DNA of 64,000 nucleotides from an uncultured SAR86 cluster bacterium (GCA_902520495.1 CABYNW010000003.1:1-64000); one strand, 5' to 3'. Positions 1 to 9,236 are shown, counted from the stretch's first letter. A program made the numbers and translations. The notes: a model not told the origin generated them from the sequence alone.

Positions 1-11
1 AGGAACAAAAT

Positions 12-1313
12 ATGAGTAATTTAAAGACAAGTTTTAATATAATGGGTATTGCATTGGCATTTTTATTAATGTCATCCAATGTTTATGCAAATGATTATGG
101 TATATCAGATCAAAAACTTAATGAGATAGAAGCTCGTGTAAATAACATGAGTATTGAGCAGCTTAGTGCAAGAAGAGGTGTCTTATTGTCTGAACAAGCA
201 AGTTTAAGTCAAGATGTTGATCAAGAAAATACTGTTAATACTTCAGGAAATAGCAGGCTCGCAGAAATAGCAGCTGAATTATCAACAATTCAAAAAGCTT
301 TAATTGCTGTAGCTGGTCTTGGTGCAGTTTCTGCATTTACCGATGAAGGTTATAACGATCAAACACCACCTATAATTACTATCGCAGGTGATAATCCAGC
401 TACGGTTGAGCTTGGAACAAGCTATACAGATGCTGGCGCAACTGCTAATGATGCTTTCCATGGTGATACACCTGTAACATCTTCAGGTTCTGTTGATACA
501 AATACTGTTGGATCTTATGTAATTTCATATTCAGCAACTGATAAAAGTGGAAATACTTCTACTGCGTCAAGAACTGTAAATGTTGTAGATACAACTGCAC
601 CTGTTGTAACTGTAACAGGCGATAATCCTGCTACTGTTGAACTTGGTACAAGCTATACTGATGCTGGTGCTACTGCAACAGATGCTTCAGGAACTGTTTC
701 AGTTGTTTCATCTGGCACAGTTGATACAAATACTGTTGGCTCATATGTTGTAACTTATACATCTACTGATGCTTCTGGTAATGCTGGAACAGCATCAAGA
801 ACTGTTAATGTTACTGATACCATAGTTCCTGTATTTACTTCATCATCAACATTTACAATTGACGAAAATCAAACGGCTGTTGGCACAGTTACAGCTACAG
901 ATCTTCAAACTGTAACATTTTCGATTGCCTCAGATGTATTACAAATTACTTCTGCAGGTGTTTTATCATTCATCACAGCACCTGACTTTGAAAGTCAATC
1001 AAGCTTTGAATATGACAATAGCACAATGGACTTCACTGCTACTGTTACTGCTACCGATGCAAGTGGTAATGCAGCAACTCAAGTAATCACCGTTAAGGTT
1101 AGAGATGTTGGCGGTATTGACGATAATACCAATACTGGAACTGGTACAGCTACTGGAACAGCTACAATAGCAACAGATACTGGAACCGCAGTTGAAGAAA
1201 TTGAGACTGTAGTTAGCACTGCTACGGGTACAGCTACTGGAACAGGTACAGGTACTGGAACAGGTACGGGTACAACTGGTACTGGTAGTGGCACTGGAAC
1301 AGGCGTTAATTAA
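12..1313 (+). CDS. Exported Ig-like (DUF5011-type) repeat protein with Thr-Gly tail
   Basis: A 433-residue exported protein. Residues 1-26 are a signal peptide ending VYA. A polar helical stretch (about 27-110) follows, then two bacterial Ig-like domains of the DUF5011/HYR kind (about 118-193 and 195-270) that both carry GDNPATVELGTSYTDAGATA. A cadherin-like beta domain (about 273-366) and a low-complexity Thr-Gly/Thr-Ala tail (about 373-433) complete it. The ATG lies seven bases after AGGA at the window edge. Proteins of this build are usually envelope or surface structural/adhesive proteins; no catalytic domain and no sorting signal are recognisable, so the specific role is unknown. Confidence 0.8.
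   Translation: MSNLKTSFNIMGIALAFLLMSSNVYANDYGISDQKLNEIEARVNNMSIEQLSARRGVLLSEQASLSQDVDQENTVNTSGNSRLAEIAAELSTIQKALIAVAGLGAVSAFTDEGYNDQTPPIITIAGDNPATVELGTSYTDAGATANDAFHGDTPVTSSGSVDTNTVGSYVISYSATDKSGNTSTASRTVNVVDTTAPVVTVTGDNPATVELGTSYTDAGATATDASGTVSVVSSGTVDTNTVGSYVVTYTSTDASGNAGTASRTVNVTDTIVPVFTSSSTFTIDENQTAVGTVTATDLQTVTFSIASDVLQITSAGVLSFITAPDFESQSSFEYDNSTMDFTATVTATDASGNAATQVITVKVRDVGGIDDNTNTGTGTATGTATIATDTGTAVEEIETVVSTATGTATGTGTGTGTGTGTTGTGSGTGTGVN
387..822 (+). repeat. Tandem in-frame repeat encoding two Ig-like domains
   Basis: Two adjacent units, starting near 387 and near 618, encode the two Ig-like domains of the first gene. The first 20 codons specify identical residues in both, and the end of each unit (GTVDTNTVGSYV-like, then ASRTVNV) also matches. 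The period is 77 codons. This is a recent-looking internal duplication within a coding region. Confidence 0.8.
1126..1310 (+). repeat. Low-complexity ACTGGAACAGGTAC-type repeat encoding a Thr-Gly tail
   Basis: Short imperfect repeats built on ACTGGAAC and GGTAC encode alternating Thr and Gly/Ala. The antisense reading gives a Pro-Val frame that is a by-product of the repeat. Such tracts are prone to slippage, so length variation between strains is likely (inference). Confidence 0.75.
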
Positions 1314-1325
1314 ACCTTATTAAAT

Positions 1326-1598
1326 TTGAGCCTCGGAAAGAAAGATATTGTTAACAATATTTATTCCGAGGCTTCTTTTTCAAAGTCCACAGCTAAAGAT
1401 CTTTTAGAAAGTTTTATTAATATAATAAAATCTAATAGTTCAAAAAATATTAAAATATCTAATTTTGGAACTTTTAGAATAAAAACAACACCTGAAAGGG
1501 TTGGTCGCAATCCTAAGACAAAAAAAGAATATATTATTTCAAAAAGAAAAAAATTAGTTTTCAAAGCATCTGCAGTTTTAAAAAATAACCTTAATTAG
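1326..1598 (+). CDS. IHF/HU-family DNA-bending protein
   Basis: A 90-residue histone-like protein of the HU/IHF superfamily. The N-terminal helices (KKDIV, then SKSTAKDLLESF) are followed by the SNFGTFRIK beta turn and the DNA-inserting arm with ERVGRNPKTKKE. The pattern is closer to IHF alpha than to HU, but I cannot settle this without alignment, so no symbol is given. The only start that gives the full N-terminal helix is TTG at 1326, without a recognisable ribosome binding site and next to a strong hairpin. IhfA normally sits behind pheT; here it stands alone between the Ig-repeat gene and a tRNA, so a divergent paralogue is possible. It is slightly shorter than typical IHF alpha (about 99). 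Confidence 0.85.
   Translation: MSLGKKDIVNNIYSEASFSKSTAKDLLESFINIIKSNSSKNIKISNFGTFRIKTTPERVGRNPKTKKEYIISKRKKLVFKASAVLKNNLN
1329..1373 (+). terminator. Strong hairpin plus T tract overlapping the start of the IHF/HU gene
   Basis: A 10-bp perfect stem (1329-1338 with 1364-1373, core GCCTCGG/CCGAGGC) encloses a 16-bp palindrome ATATTGTTAACAATAT (1345-1360). It is followed by TTCTTTTT. It has the form of an intrinsic terminator for the Ig-repeat gene, yet it lies inside the first 16 codons of the next reading frame. It may therefore also control translation or transcription of that gene. Confidence 0.65.
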
Positions 1599-1602
1599 TT
1601 TT

Positions 1603-1679
1603 TGGTCGGGATGGCCGGATTTGAACCGACGACCACTACACCCCCAGTGTAGTGCGCTACCAGACTGCGCTACATCCCG
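1603..1679 (-). tRNA. tRNA-Pro (anticodon GGG)
   Basis: Read on the minus strand this folds as a complete cloverleaf: acceptor CGGGATG/CATCCCG, D arm with TAGCGCAG and GGTAGCGC, anticodon stem CTACA/TGTAG around loop CTGGGGG, and T arm GTCGG/CCGGC with loop TTCGAAT. The anticodon GGG is at 1643-1645 (complement) and G37 is present, as expected for proline tRNA. CCA is encoded (TGG at 1603-1605). It lies antisense to its neighbours. Confidence 0.96.
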
Positions 1680-1733
1680 AAAATAATATATAATATCAGT
1701 CTATATCTATAATAACTTATAAAAAAAATAAAA

Positions 1734-3527
1734 TTGAAATCACAATATAATTTCTTATTATTAATCTTTTTAATAATTGCTTCACCGATTATTGCTGACT
1801 ATGAGATAGTTACAAAGTCAGGAATAGTTAATGGATTCAAGAAAAAAAATGTTTTATATTGGGATGATATTCCCTATGCTCAACCTCCTATAAATGAGTT
1901 AAGATGGAAAGCGCCAAGAAAAATTAATGAGCCTCAAAACATCATTTTACCTAAAGAAGATAACTTCTGCGTTCAAAGGCCATCTTCTCTTGGGGGTGCA
2001 GACGGTGATGGTTTTTTTACTGGTACTGAAGACTGTTTATATTTAGATGTAATTGCTCCATCTAAAGAATCAGGCATTCCCCTTCCAGTTATGTTTTGGA
2101 TTCATGGGGGTGGAAATACCTCTGGTCTAAAAGATTTGTATGATTACAGTAAGATGGCTAAAAGGCATGATGTAATTGTTGTAAGAATAAATTATAGATT
2201 GGGCCCATTTGGCTGGTTCACACATCCAGCAATTCAAGATTTTCAATTTGGAATTGATAAGTCTTCTAATTTTGGAACACTAGATATAATAGCTGCTTTA
2301 CAATGGGTACAGGAAAATATCGAACTTTTTGGTGGAGATCCAGATAATGTAACTATTTTTGGGGAATCTGCTGGAGGGCATAACGTATTTTCTCTTATTG
2401 TTTCCGAGAAATCAAAAGGGCTCTTTCATAAAGCTATTTCAATGTCAGGATATACAACATCAATAACGCCAATTAATGCTTATAAACCAAAAAAGCTATC
2501 ATCTACATCTAGTTATTCAAGTTCGAATATTGTTAATAACATTCTTAATGACCAAGAAAATTCTAGTACTAACAAGCAATACTCAAATCAAGAAATAAGA
2601 GATATTTTATTAAATCTTACTTCAGAAGAATTCTTTAATTATTATTCTGAAAGAGAAGCTTATGAAGAATTGCCTTTACTTACAGCTGATGGCATAGTTA
2701 TTCCAGAGATTGGATTAAGAAAAGCCCTCCATGATCCAAAATATATTAACAAAGTTCCAACAATTGCTGGATCTAATCGTGATGAGGTTAAATTATGGTT
2801 AGCCTCTGCAGAATATTTTGTAGAATTAGATAATTCAGCAGCAGGCACATTTTTAGGAATCCCCAAAGTCGTATTAAAAAATGAAGGTGCTTTCGAAGCT
2901 TTTAATTATTATAGAAGTTCTGCATGGAAAGTAAGAGGAGTGGATAAACCACTTGATGGCTTGTATAAAGCAGGAAATAAAAATCTTTACTCATACAGGT
3001 ACGACTGGGATGACCATAGAAGATTCTTTATAGCTGATTTTAGAAAGCTTATTGGAGCTGCACATGCAACTGAAATTCCTTTATTAGCTGGGAATTCTAA
3101 GTTAGTAGGCGGGTATCCTTTATCTGACTTAATATATCCTTCGGGCGTATCCAAGTTTTATTTATCAAGAAATATGATGAGATTCTGGACAAATTTTGCT
3201 AAAACTGGAGTTCCAGGAGATTCAACAAACTCTGTTGTTTGGCAATCTATTATTTCAAAAGGAAATAAAGATGCCTCATATATGATTTTAGATAATAGAA
3301 AAAATCTTAGAATACAATCTGACACTAATACCTTTAAATCCTTAAGTAATGAGCTTTTCTATGACAATAGAGTGAATAAACTTGAAAAATGCGTAATCTT
3401 ACTACAGATGTTTACTTTTGTTGGTGATGATTTATATGATAAAAATATTAAACATTATCCAGATAAATGCGAAAGATCTAGCGCGGAACAATTCTTAATG
3501 GATAACGCTAGTTTTATAGAATATTAG
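1734..3527 (+). CDS. Exported type B carboxylesterase
   Basis: A 597-residue alpha/beta hydrolase of the carboxylesterase/cholinesterase family that cleaves carboxylic esters; the natural substrate is unknown. An N-terminal signal peptide (about residues 1-20, ending IIA) suggests export to the periplasm. Family landmarks are in order: the oxyanion HGGGN, the nucleophile elbow GESAGG with Ser212, the acidic GSNRDE with Glu351, and HATE with His444. Length is normal for the family. No ATG fits; translation most likely starts at TTG 1734, with no clear ribosome binding site. The 3' end overlaps the convergent TerB-like gene by 14 bases. Confidence 0.88.
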   Translation: MKSQYNFLLLIFLIIASPIIADYEIVTKSGIVNGFKKKNVLYWDDIPYAQPPINELRWKAPRKINEPQNIILPKEDNFCVQRPSSLGGADGDGFFTGTEDCLYLDVIAPSKESGIPLPVMFWIHGGGNTSGLKDLYDYSKMAKRHDVIVVRINYRLGPFGWFTHPAIQDFQFGIDKSSNFGTLDIIAALQWVQENIELFGGDPDNVTIFGESAGGHNVFSLIVSEKSKGLFHKAISMSGYTTSITPINAYKPKKLSSTSSYSSSNIVNNILNDQENSSTNKQYSNQEIRDILLNLTSEEFFNYYSEREAYEELPLLTADGIVIPEIGLRKALHDPKYINKVPTIAGSNRDEVKLWLASAEYFVELDNSAAGTFLGIPKVVLKNEGAFEAFNYYRSSAWKVRGVDKPLDGLYKAGNKNLYSYRYDWDDHRRFFIADFRKLIGAAHATEIPLLAGNSKLVGGYPLSDLIYPSGVSKFYLSRNMMRFWTNFAKTGVPGDSTNSVVWQSIISKGNKDASYMILDNRKNLRIQSDTNTFKSLSNELFYDNRVNKLEKCVILLQMFTFVGDDLYDKNIKHYPDKCERSSAEQFLMDNASFIEY

Positions 3528-3954
3528 GTTTAAACAAGTCTTTAAGTTTTAGAACCTCGATATCTTTTATTTTTATTAAGTCAGCCATTCTTCTTATTAA
3601 TCTCTCTTCATCTACATCTAATTTATTGTCAGCATAAGCCATTTGCCACATAAATTTTAATAAATTTAGCTTTTCCTTTTTTGAATAACTTTTATTTATA
3701 TCTTCTACAAACTCATAAAATGAAACGCTATTATCGCTATATTTTTCAATTATTTTAAGTATTTCTTGTTTATCCTTTCCAACTTTTTCTGCAATGTTTT
3801 CAATTTCAGTTATTAGAACCGATAACTCGTCTTCCGTAATTTTACCATCTGATCTCGCAAGCTCGTAGGCTAGAACAGCAGCTGTGAGTTCAATCTCAAA
3901 ATTTGTTTGTATCATCTCAGGCTTTTCTATACTTTTCTTAAAAAACTTGAACAT
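3514..3954 (-). CDS. TerB-like helical protein
   Basis: A 146-residue all-helical protein matching the TerB/DjlA-like family: an acidic-hydrophobic pattern with ARSDGKITEDEL (about residue 38) and a second copy-like motif AYADNKLDVDEERLIRRMADL (split across about 108-128). The paired D-x-K/L-x-x-x-E motifs are typical of the TerB fold, which may bind metal. Despite the name, most single TerB proteins have no demonstrated role in tellurite resistance. It is divergent from the nucleotide-sugar dehydratase at 4047 and its end overlaps the esterase gene. No membrane segment is visible. Confidence 0.72.
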   Translation of the reverse strand: MFKFFKKSIEKPEMIQTNFEIELTAAVLAYELARSDGKITEDELSVLITEIENIAEKVGKDKQEILKIIEKYSDNSVSFYEFVEDINKSYSKKEKLNLLKFMWQMAYADNKLDVDEERLIRRMADLIKIKDIEVLKLKDLFKPNIL

Positions 3955-4046
3955 TTTTATCCTAAACTTATAGTTAATCTATCATTATAATCATGATCTA
4001 AAAATTAATAATATATATACATATTTATTTAAAGTAAAATTATCAT

Positions 4047-5957
4047 ATGGATGTCAATTTTCCAGTTTTAAAAAGTTTATCAAGAAAATATAAAATATTT
4101 ATATTGTCTTGTGTAGATTTAATTACTGCTTTCTCATGCTGGATAGTTTTTGGCCCTCCTTTTAGTGCTTTCATAGCATCTAACTTTGAAGTAAGTATGC
4201 TTCAGACGATTATTCAGAATTATCTTAATTTTTTAATTCCAATGTCTATTACATATATTTATTTCATTAATTCTGGATTTTATAGATCATCAATACGTTA
4301 CTCTGAATCAAGAGATTTGATTATTAGATCGTTAATAGGCTCATCTATATTTGGAATATCATGGGGCATAGTGTATGCAGCAGAATATGAGATTGTAAGA
4401 AATCAATTTTTGATTGCCACCATATTGAGATCGATATTTCTAGCATATGTTTTTTATGCATTTATACAAATTTCTCGTGACATCGCCAGAATTCTCATGA
4501 ATTCTCCAGAACTAAATAGTTTTGGAAAGCCTGTTCTAATCTATGGTGCTGGTTCAGCTGGGAATGAATTATATCAAGCCCTTAAGCACAACTCTAAATT
4601 TAATATCGTCGGTTTTTTCGATAATTCAAAAGCTTTGAGTGGCGGTGAAATTAATAGCATTAAAATATATGGTAAAGATAAGCAATTAAAAAGATTATCT
4701 CAGGAATATCCAAACTTAGAAATATATTTAGCTATACCAAGCCTAAGCATGTCTGAGAGAAGAGCGGTTATATCAAGCCTTGAGAAGCACAAGCTTGCAG
4801 TTAGAACCATTCCTTCACTTAAGGAGTTGGTAGCAAATCAAAAGAAATTAGTTGAAATGCAGGATTTAAATATTCATGATATTTTACCAAGAAATCCTGT
4901 AACAAGATCTTCGATATCTTTTTTTGGATTAAACATAATGATTACAGGAGCTGGGGGATCTATAGGTTCTGAAATAGTAAGACAGGCCTTATCAGGGAAT
5001 CCAAAAAAGATAGTATTGCTCGAACTATCTGAAACTAATTTATATACTATCCAAGAAGAAATAGAGTCGATTATTAAGTCCAGAAATATTCCTATTGAAG
5101 TTATATATGTTTTGGGAGATGTGAAAGATAAATTAAGATTAAAAGAAATTATTGGCAATCATAAAATTGATTATGTTTATCATGCTGCAGCATACAAGCA
5201 TGTTCCTATTGTTGAATATCATGAAAACATTTCTGAAGGACTAAAAAATAATATATTTGGAACAAAATCATTGTGTGAAGCTGCGGCAGAATGTGGCGTA
5301 AAAAAGGTTGTATTTATATCTACCGATAAAGCGGTGAGACCAGAAAACATTATGGGTGCTTCAAAAAGACTTGCTGAAATGGTTGTTCAATCAATAGATG
5401 CTGAGATAAAAGATACAAAATATTGTATTGTTCGTTTTGGTAATGTTATTAATTCTTCAGGTTCTGTAATTCCTCTATTTAGAAAACAAATTGCTCAAGG
5501 AGGACCAGTTACCATCACTCATAAAAAAGTAACAAGATATTTTATGACTATTTCTGAAGCATCAAGCCTTGTAATTCAGGCTGGTGAATTTGCAAACGGT
5601 GGCGATGTTTTTATTCTTGATATGGGAGATCAGGTAAAAATTTTAGACTTAGCTGAAAAATTAATTTACTTGTCTGGAAGAAACATCAGTCATGGCGAAG
5701 GTGGTGAGGGTATCAAAATTAAGGAAATCGGACTTAGACCTGGAGAAAAGCTATATGAAGAACTTTTAATTTCTGGTGAAAAATTAAAAACTGATAATAC
5801 CAAGATATTTAGATCAATTGAAAATTATCCTAAAAAAGAAGTTTTAGCAAAAGCGCTTCAAGATTTAAAAGATGCTATGACAACAAATGATATTATAGGA
5901 ATATTAAATATCTTAAAAAATCATGTAGAGGGATTTAAGGAGATAAAAAATGTATAA
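4047..5957 (+). CDS. Membrane nucleotide-sugar 4,6-dehydratase (WbpM/CapD/FlaA1 type)
   Basis: A 636-residue polysaccharide biosynthesis enzyme with four predicted N-terminal membrane helices (about residues 17-140), a first Rossmann domain (from about 162, GAGSAGNE) and a C-terminal SDR domain with TGAGGSIGSE at 300-309. The catalytic region STDKAVRPENIMGASKR has the Met436...Lys440 arrangement of WbpM-type enzymes, which use Met in place of the usual SDR Tyr. Members convert UDP-GlcNAc to the 4-keto-6-deoxy sugar for surface glycans. No glycan cluster surrounds it here. The exact sugar is unknown; CapD-like epimerase activity is the alternative. It overlaps the next gene by 8 bases. Confidence 0.88.
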   Translation: MDVNFPVLKSLSRKYKIFILSCVDLITAFSCWIVFGPPFSAFIASNFEVSMLQTIIQNYLNFLIPMSITYIYFINSGFYRSSIRYSESRDLIIRSLIGSSIFGISWGIVYAAEYEIVRNQFLIATILRSIFLAYVFYAFIQISRDIARILMNSPELNSFGKPVLIYGAGSAGNELYQALKHNSKFNIVGFFDNSKALSGGEINSIKIYGKDKQLKRLSQEYPNLEIYLAIPSLSMSERRAVISSLEKHKLAVRTIPSLKELVANQKKLVEMQDLNIHDILPRNPVTRSSISFFGLNIMITGAGGSIGSEIVRQALSGNPKKIVLLELSETNLYTIQEEIESIIKSRNIPIEVIYVLGDVKDKLRLKEIIGNHKIDYVYHAAAYKHVPIVEYHENISEGLKNNIFGTKSLCEAAAECGVKKVVFISTDKAVRPENIMGASKRLAEMVVQSIDAEIKDTKYCIVRFGNVINSSGSVIPLFRKQIAQGGPVTITHKKVTRYFMTISEASSLVIQAGEFANGGDVFILDMGDQVKILDLAEKLIYLSGRNISHGEGGEGIKIKEIGLRPGEKLYEELLISGEKLKTDNTKIFRSIENYPKKEVLAKALQDLKDAMTTNDIIGILNILKNHVEGFKEIKNV

Positions 5958-7071
5958 AAAAAGTGTTTTATTTTTTGCTTTAATTTTAATTATCTCATTA
6001 CCACTCAGTTCTAAGAGTATCCAAAATTTAAATATACCTGAAGGTTTTGAAATAAGCATATATGCTGATGATCTTGATTCTCCAAGACAAATTACTGAGA
6101 CTAAAAATGGCTTCGTAATAGTTGGCTCCAAGAATGGAGATAAGATATACGCCTTGCATGACAAAGATAAAGACGGCTTCGCTGAAGAGAGAATTTTAAT
6201 TCAATCTAATTTACAGAATCCTACAGGCGTAACCTACCATGATGGAGATTTATATTTTGCAGAAATTGAAGATGTATGGGTGATTAAAGAAATAGATTCC
6301 TGGCTACTATCTGGTAAAGTAAATCCTCCAAATGTTGAGCTATTTATGAGTGATCTTCCATCTGAAACCTGGCATGGTTTTAGATATATAAGATTTGGAC
6401 CGGATGATAAACTCTATATTCCAATCGGTGTTCCTTGTAATATTTGCCTTGAGCCTCAGACTAGAGATAAAAGATTTGCTGCAATTCATAAGTACGAAAA
6501 TGATAAACTGGTAATGGTTGCTGATGGAGTAAGAAATTCTGTGGGTATAGATTGGCATCCTGTTACTAAGAAATTATATTTTTCTGATAATGGAAGAGAT
6601 TGGCTCGGTGACAATTCACCATCTTGCGAATTGAACGTTGTAGATAATGAAGGTAGCTTTTTTGGTTATCCATATAAGCATGCAAAAGATGTTATTGATC
6701 CAGAATTTGGTAACCTTATTCCAACAGTTAACAAAGAATTTATTGACCCTATTGCAGAATTAGGACCGCATGTAGCTCCACTAGGTATTGCATTTTATGA
6801 TAAGGATAAATTCCCAGAAAAATATAAGAACAGTTTATTCATTGCACTACATGGTTCTTGGAATAAATATAATGGTAAATCAGGTTATAAAGTTATTTTT
6901 GTTAAACTAGATTCTGCTGGAAATTACCTATATCAAGAGGATTTCATTACTGGCTGGTTGCAAAATGAAAAAGATTGGGGAAGGCCAGTTTCACCATTTA
7001 TCATGAGAGATGGATCCATGCTTGTTTCTGATGATAAGTATGATGTAATTTATAAAATTCAATACAAATGA
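5950..7071 (+). CDS. Exported PQQ-type glucose/sorbosone dehydrogenase-like beta-propeller
   Basis: A 373-residue exported protein with a signal peptide (about 1-23) and a six-bladed propeller of the glucose/sorbosone dehydrogenase family. Visible landmarks are the WHGFRYIRFGPDDKLYIPIG blade, PCNIC, the FSDNGRDW segment and a late PLGIAFYD blade. Family members oxidise sugars or polyols with PQQ in the periplasm, but substrates of this subfamily are mostly untested. The ATG follows AAGGAGA and overlaps the dehydratase stop by 8 bases, so the two are probably co-translated. The downstream phosphatase-like gene starts 3 bases after its stop. Confidence 0.83.
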   Translation: MYKKSVLFFALILIISLPLSSKSIQNLNIPEGFEISIYADDLDSPRQITETKNGFVIVGSKNGDKIYALHDKDKDGFAEERILIQSNLQNPTGVTYHDGDLYFAEIEDVWVIKEIDSWLLSGKVNPPNVELFMSDLPSETWHGFRYIRFGPDDKLYIPIGVPCNICLEPQTRDKRFAAIHKYENDKLVMVADGVRNSVGIDWHPVTKKLYFSDNGRDWLGDNSPSCELNVVDNEGSFFGYPYKHAKDVIDPEFGNLIPTVNKEFIDPIAELGPHVAPLGIAFYDKDKFPEKYKNSLFIALHGSWNKYNGKSGYKVIFVKLDSAGNYLYQEDFITGWLQNEKDWGRPVSPFIMRDGSMLVSDDKYDVIYKIQYK

Positions 7072-7074
7072 TAG

Positions 7075-7815
7075 ATGAATTTAAATAATGAAATAAAAAC
7101 AGCTATCAAAGCAGCTGAGAGCTCAGGCAAATTATTACTGGAACGCAAGAGCGAATTAAATAAAGCAACACCAAGTAGCTCTAAAGATGTCAAACTAAAA
7201 GCTGACATTAGTTCTGAAAATTTAATAAAAGAAATAATAATATCAAATTCAGACTATCCAATTTTGGCTGAAGAAACTGGAAAGTCTAATGAAAATCTTG
7301 GTGAGATTTTTTGGGTAGTCGACCCATTAGACGGAACTGCAAATTATAATCGAGATATCCCAATGTGCTGCGTTTCTATTGGGCTGGTTCATAATATGAG
7401 ACCTATTGCAGGAATAATATATGATTTTAATAACGATGATTTATATGTTGGCAATAATGAAAATAAGACAGCAACTCATAATGATAAAGAAATTTGTGTC
7501 TCTAAAGTTGACCAAAAAACAGATGGAATATTAATTACAGGATTACCACATAATACAGATTATTCAGATGAAGCATTAAAAAAAATGTTAAATGATATGC
7601 AGACATGGAAGAAGGTAAGAATGATTGGGTCCGCAGCAATGGCATCATGTTATGTAGCATCTGGGAAGGGTGATTTATACCAAGAAAATGGAATATATTT
7701 TTGGGATATAGTCGCAGGAGCTGCAATTGTTGAAGCCGCTGGCGGATCTGCAAAAATATTAAATATGCAAGATAATTACCAAGTTGATGTAATTTTCTCA
7801 AATTCACAAATATAA
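7075..7815 (+). CDS. Inositol-monophosphatase-family phosphatase (SuhB/CysQ-like)
   Basis: A 246-residue metal-dependent phosphatase of the IMPase superfamily. The three metal/phosphate motifs are intact: EET at 66-68, DPLDGT at 83-88 and WDIVAG at 210-215. Possible substrates are inositol 1-phosphate or 3'-phosphoadenosine 5'-phosphate (CysQ role); sequence alone does not decide. The ATG is 3 bases after the preceding stop and the photolyase gene follows 5 bases later, so the four genes from 4047 to 9236 form a tight co-directional run. Confidence 0.88.
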   Translation: MNLNNEIKTAIKAAESSGKLLLERKSELNKATPSSSKDVKLKADISSENLIKEIIISNSDYPILAEETGKSNENLGEIFWVVDPLDGTANYNRDIPMCCVSIGLVHNMRPIAGIIYDFNNDDLYVGNNENKTATHNDKEICVSKVDQKTDGILITGLPHNTDYSDEALKKMLNDMQTWKKVRMIGSAAMASCYVASGKGDLYQENGIYFWDIVAGAAIVEAAGGSAKILNMQDNYQVDVIFSNSQI

Positions 7816-7820
7816 AAAAA

Positions 7821-9236
7821 ATGAAGAGTTTGGTTTGGTTTAGAAATGATCTGCGCGTGGATGACAATCCAGCATTAAGGGCTGCTTGTTCAAAATCAGA
7901 AGAGGTCCATGGAATTTATATATACTCAGAGAAGCAATTGAAATTTCATAACGAAGCTAATTGTAAGGTTGAATTTATTATTCAAAATCTAAAAAGCTTA
8001 GAACGAACACTAAACAAGTTAAACATTCCTCTAACAGTAATTAGCTCAGATGGATTCACCGAGGATGCTGAAAAAATTCTTAATCTAATCAATGAAAGAT
8101 CAATTAAAGAAATACATTGGAATAATCAATTTGGAACAGATGAAGAATCCAGAGATATAGAAGTTGAAAATATCTTAATAAATAACAATATAAATTTTTT
8201 TTCATATGATGCTCAAATACTTTTTCCTGCAGGGACATTTAAAACAGGAGAAGGCAAACCTTACTCAGTTTTTACACCTTTTAAAAAAAGATGGATAGAT
8301 AACTTTAATATTGATCTTTTAGATATTGAATATAACTACACACCCAAAGAAAAAACAAAAATATCCTCAAATATCAATGATTTTAAATTCCGTTTTGCAA
8401 AAGATCATTCAGTTGATATGTCTTTATGGCCAGTTGGTGAAGAAGAGGCTTTAAAAAGATTAGATAATTATTTAGATAAAAAAATATTTTATTATTCAAA
8501 GGATAGAAACGAACCAATTATCGATGGCACAAGTAGATTGTCAGCTTATTTAGCTTTAGGAATTATTTCTCCAAAAAGATGTATTTTAGAAGCATTAAAA
8601 AAGAATAATTTTGAATTAGATTCTGGTGAACAAGGAGTAACTAAATGGATTGATGAGCTTGTTTGGAGAGAATTCTATAAAAATATAATGTTTTCTTTCC
8701 CGAGAGTTAGCAAAGGTAGACCATTTCAAGAGTATACAAATAAAATTAAGTGGCGCTTTGATGAAGGTGAATTTAAAGCATGGAAAAGTGGTAATACTGG
8801 GTTTCCTTTAATAGATGCTGCTATGAGGCAGTTAAAAAATGAAGGCTGGATGCACAACAGATTAAGAATGGTTGTTGCAATGTTCTTTACTAAAAACATG
8901 CTTCATGACTGGCGTCTAGGAGAAGCATTCTTCATGCAAAATCTTATTGACGGAGATTTTTCTTCTAATAATGGTGGATGGCAGTGGAGTAGTTCAACTG
9001 GGACAGACGCAGCGCCATATTTCAGAATTTTTAATCCTCTTACTCAATCAAAGAATTTTGATGCTGATGGTTTATTTATAAAAAAATATGTAGATGAGTT
9101 AAAAAATATAGATAAAAAAGATATTCATGACCCATCAAATGAAATAAGATCTAATTGCAAATATCCAGCTAAAATATTAGATTTAAAAGAATCAAGATTG
9201 AGAGCAATCGATGCTTTTAATGAAGCTAAAAATTAG
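7821..9236 (+). CDS. phrB: Deoxyribodipyrimidine (CPD) photolyase
   Basis: A 471-residue class I photolyase, almost the same length as E. coli PhrB, that repairs cyclobutane pyrimidine dimers using blue light and FAD. The N-terminal Rossmann antenna domain begins LVWFRNDLRVDDNPAL. The C-terminal FAD domain has WIDELVWREFYKN, the MHNRLRMVVAMFFTK helix and the signature NNGGWQWSSSTGTDAAPY followed by FRIFNP, characteristic of DNA-repair photolyases rather than regulatory cryptochromes. The antenna chromophore cannot be decided from sequence. Photoreactivation fits a sunlit surface-water lifestyle. Confidence 0.95.
   Translation: MKSLVWFRNDLRVDDNPALRAACSKSEEVHGIYIYSEKQLKFHNEANCKVEFIIQNLKSLERTLNKLNIPLTVISSDGFTEDAEKILNLINERSIKEIHWNNQFGTDEESRDIEVENILINNNINFFSYDAQILFPAGTFKTGEGKPYSVFTPFKKRWIDNFNIDLLDIEYNYTPKEKTKISSNINDFKFRFAKDHSVDMSLWPVGEEEALKRLDNYLDKKIFYYSKDRNEPIIDGTSRLSAYLALGIISPKRCILEALKKNNFELDSGEQGVTKWIDELVWREFYKNIMFSFPRVSKGRPFQEYTNKIKWRFDEGEFKAWKSGNTGFPLIDAAMRQLKNEGWMHNRLRMVVAMFFTKNMLHDWRLGEAFFMQNLIDGDFSSNNGGWQWSSSTGTDAAPYFRIFNPLTQSKNFDADGLFIKKYVDELKNIDKKDIHDPSNEIRSNCKYPAKILDLKESRLRAIDAFNEAKN

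Noticed and set aside
1079-1294. Long antisense Pro-Val reading frame
   Set aside because: It is the reverse reading of the Thr-Gly repeat of the Ig-like protein; no start site or domain supports it.
3955-4046. Imperfect dyad ATCAT...ATGAT between the TerB-like and dehydratase genes
   Set aside because: Arms of five A/T-rich bases in an AT-rich gap are not distinguishable from chance.
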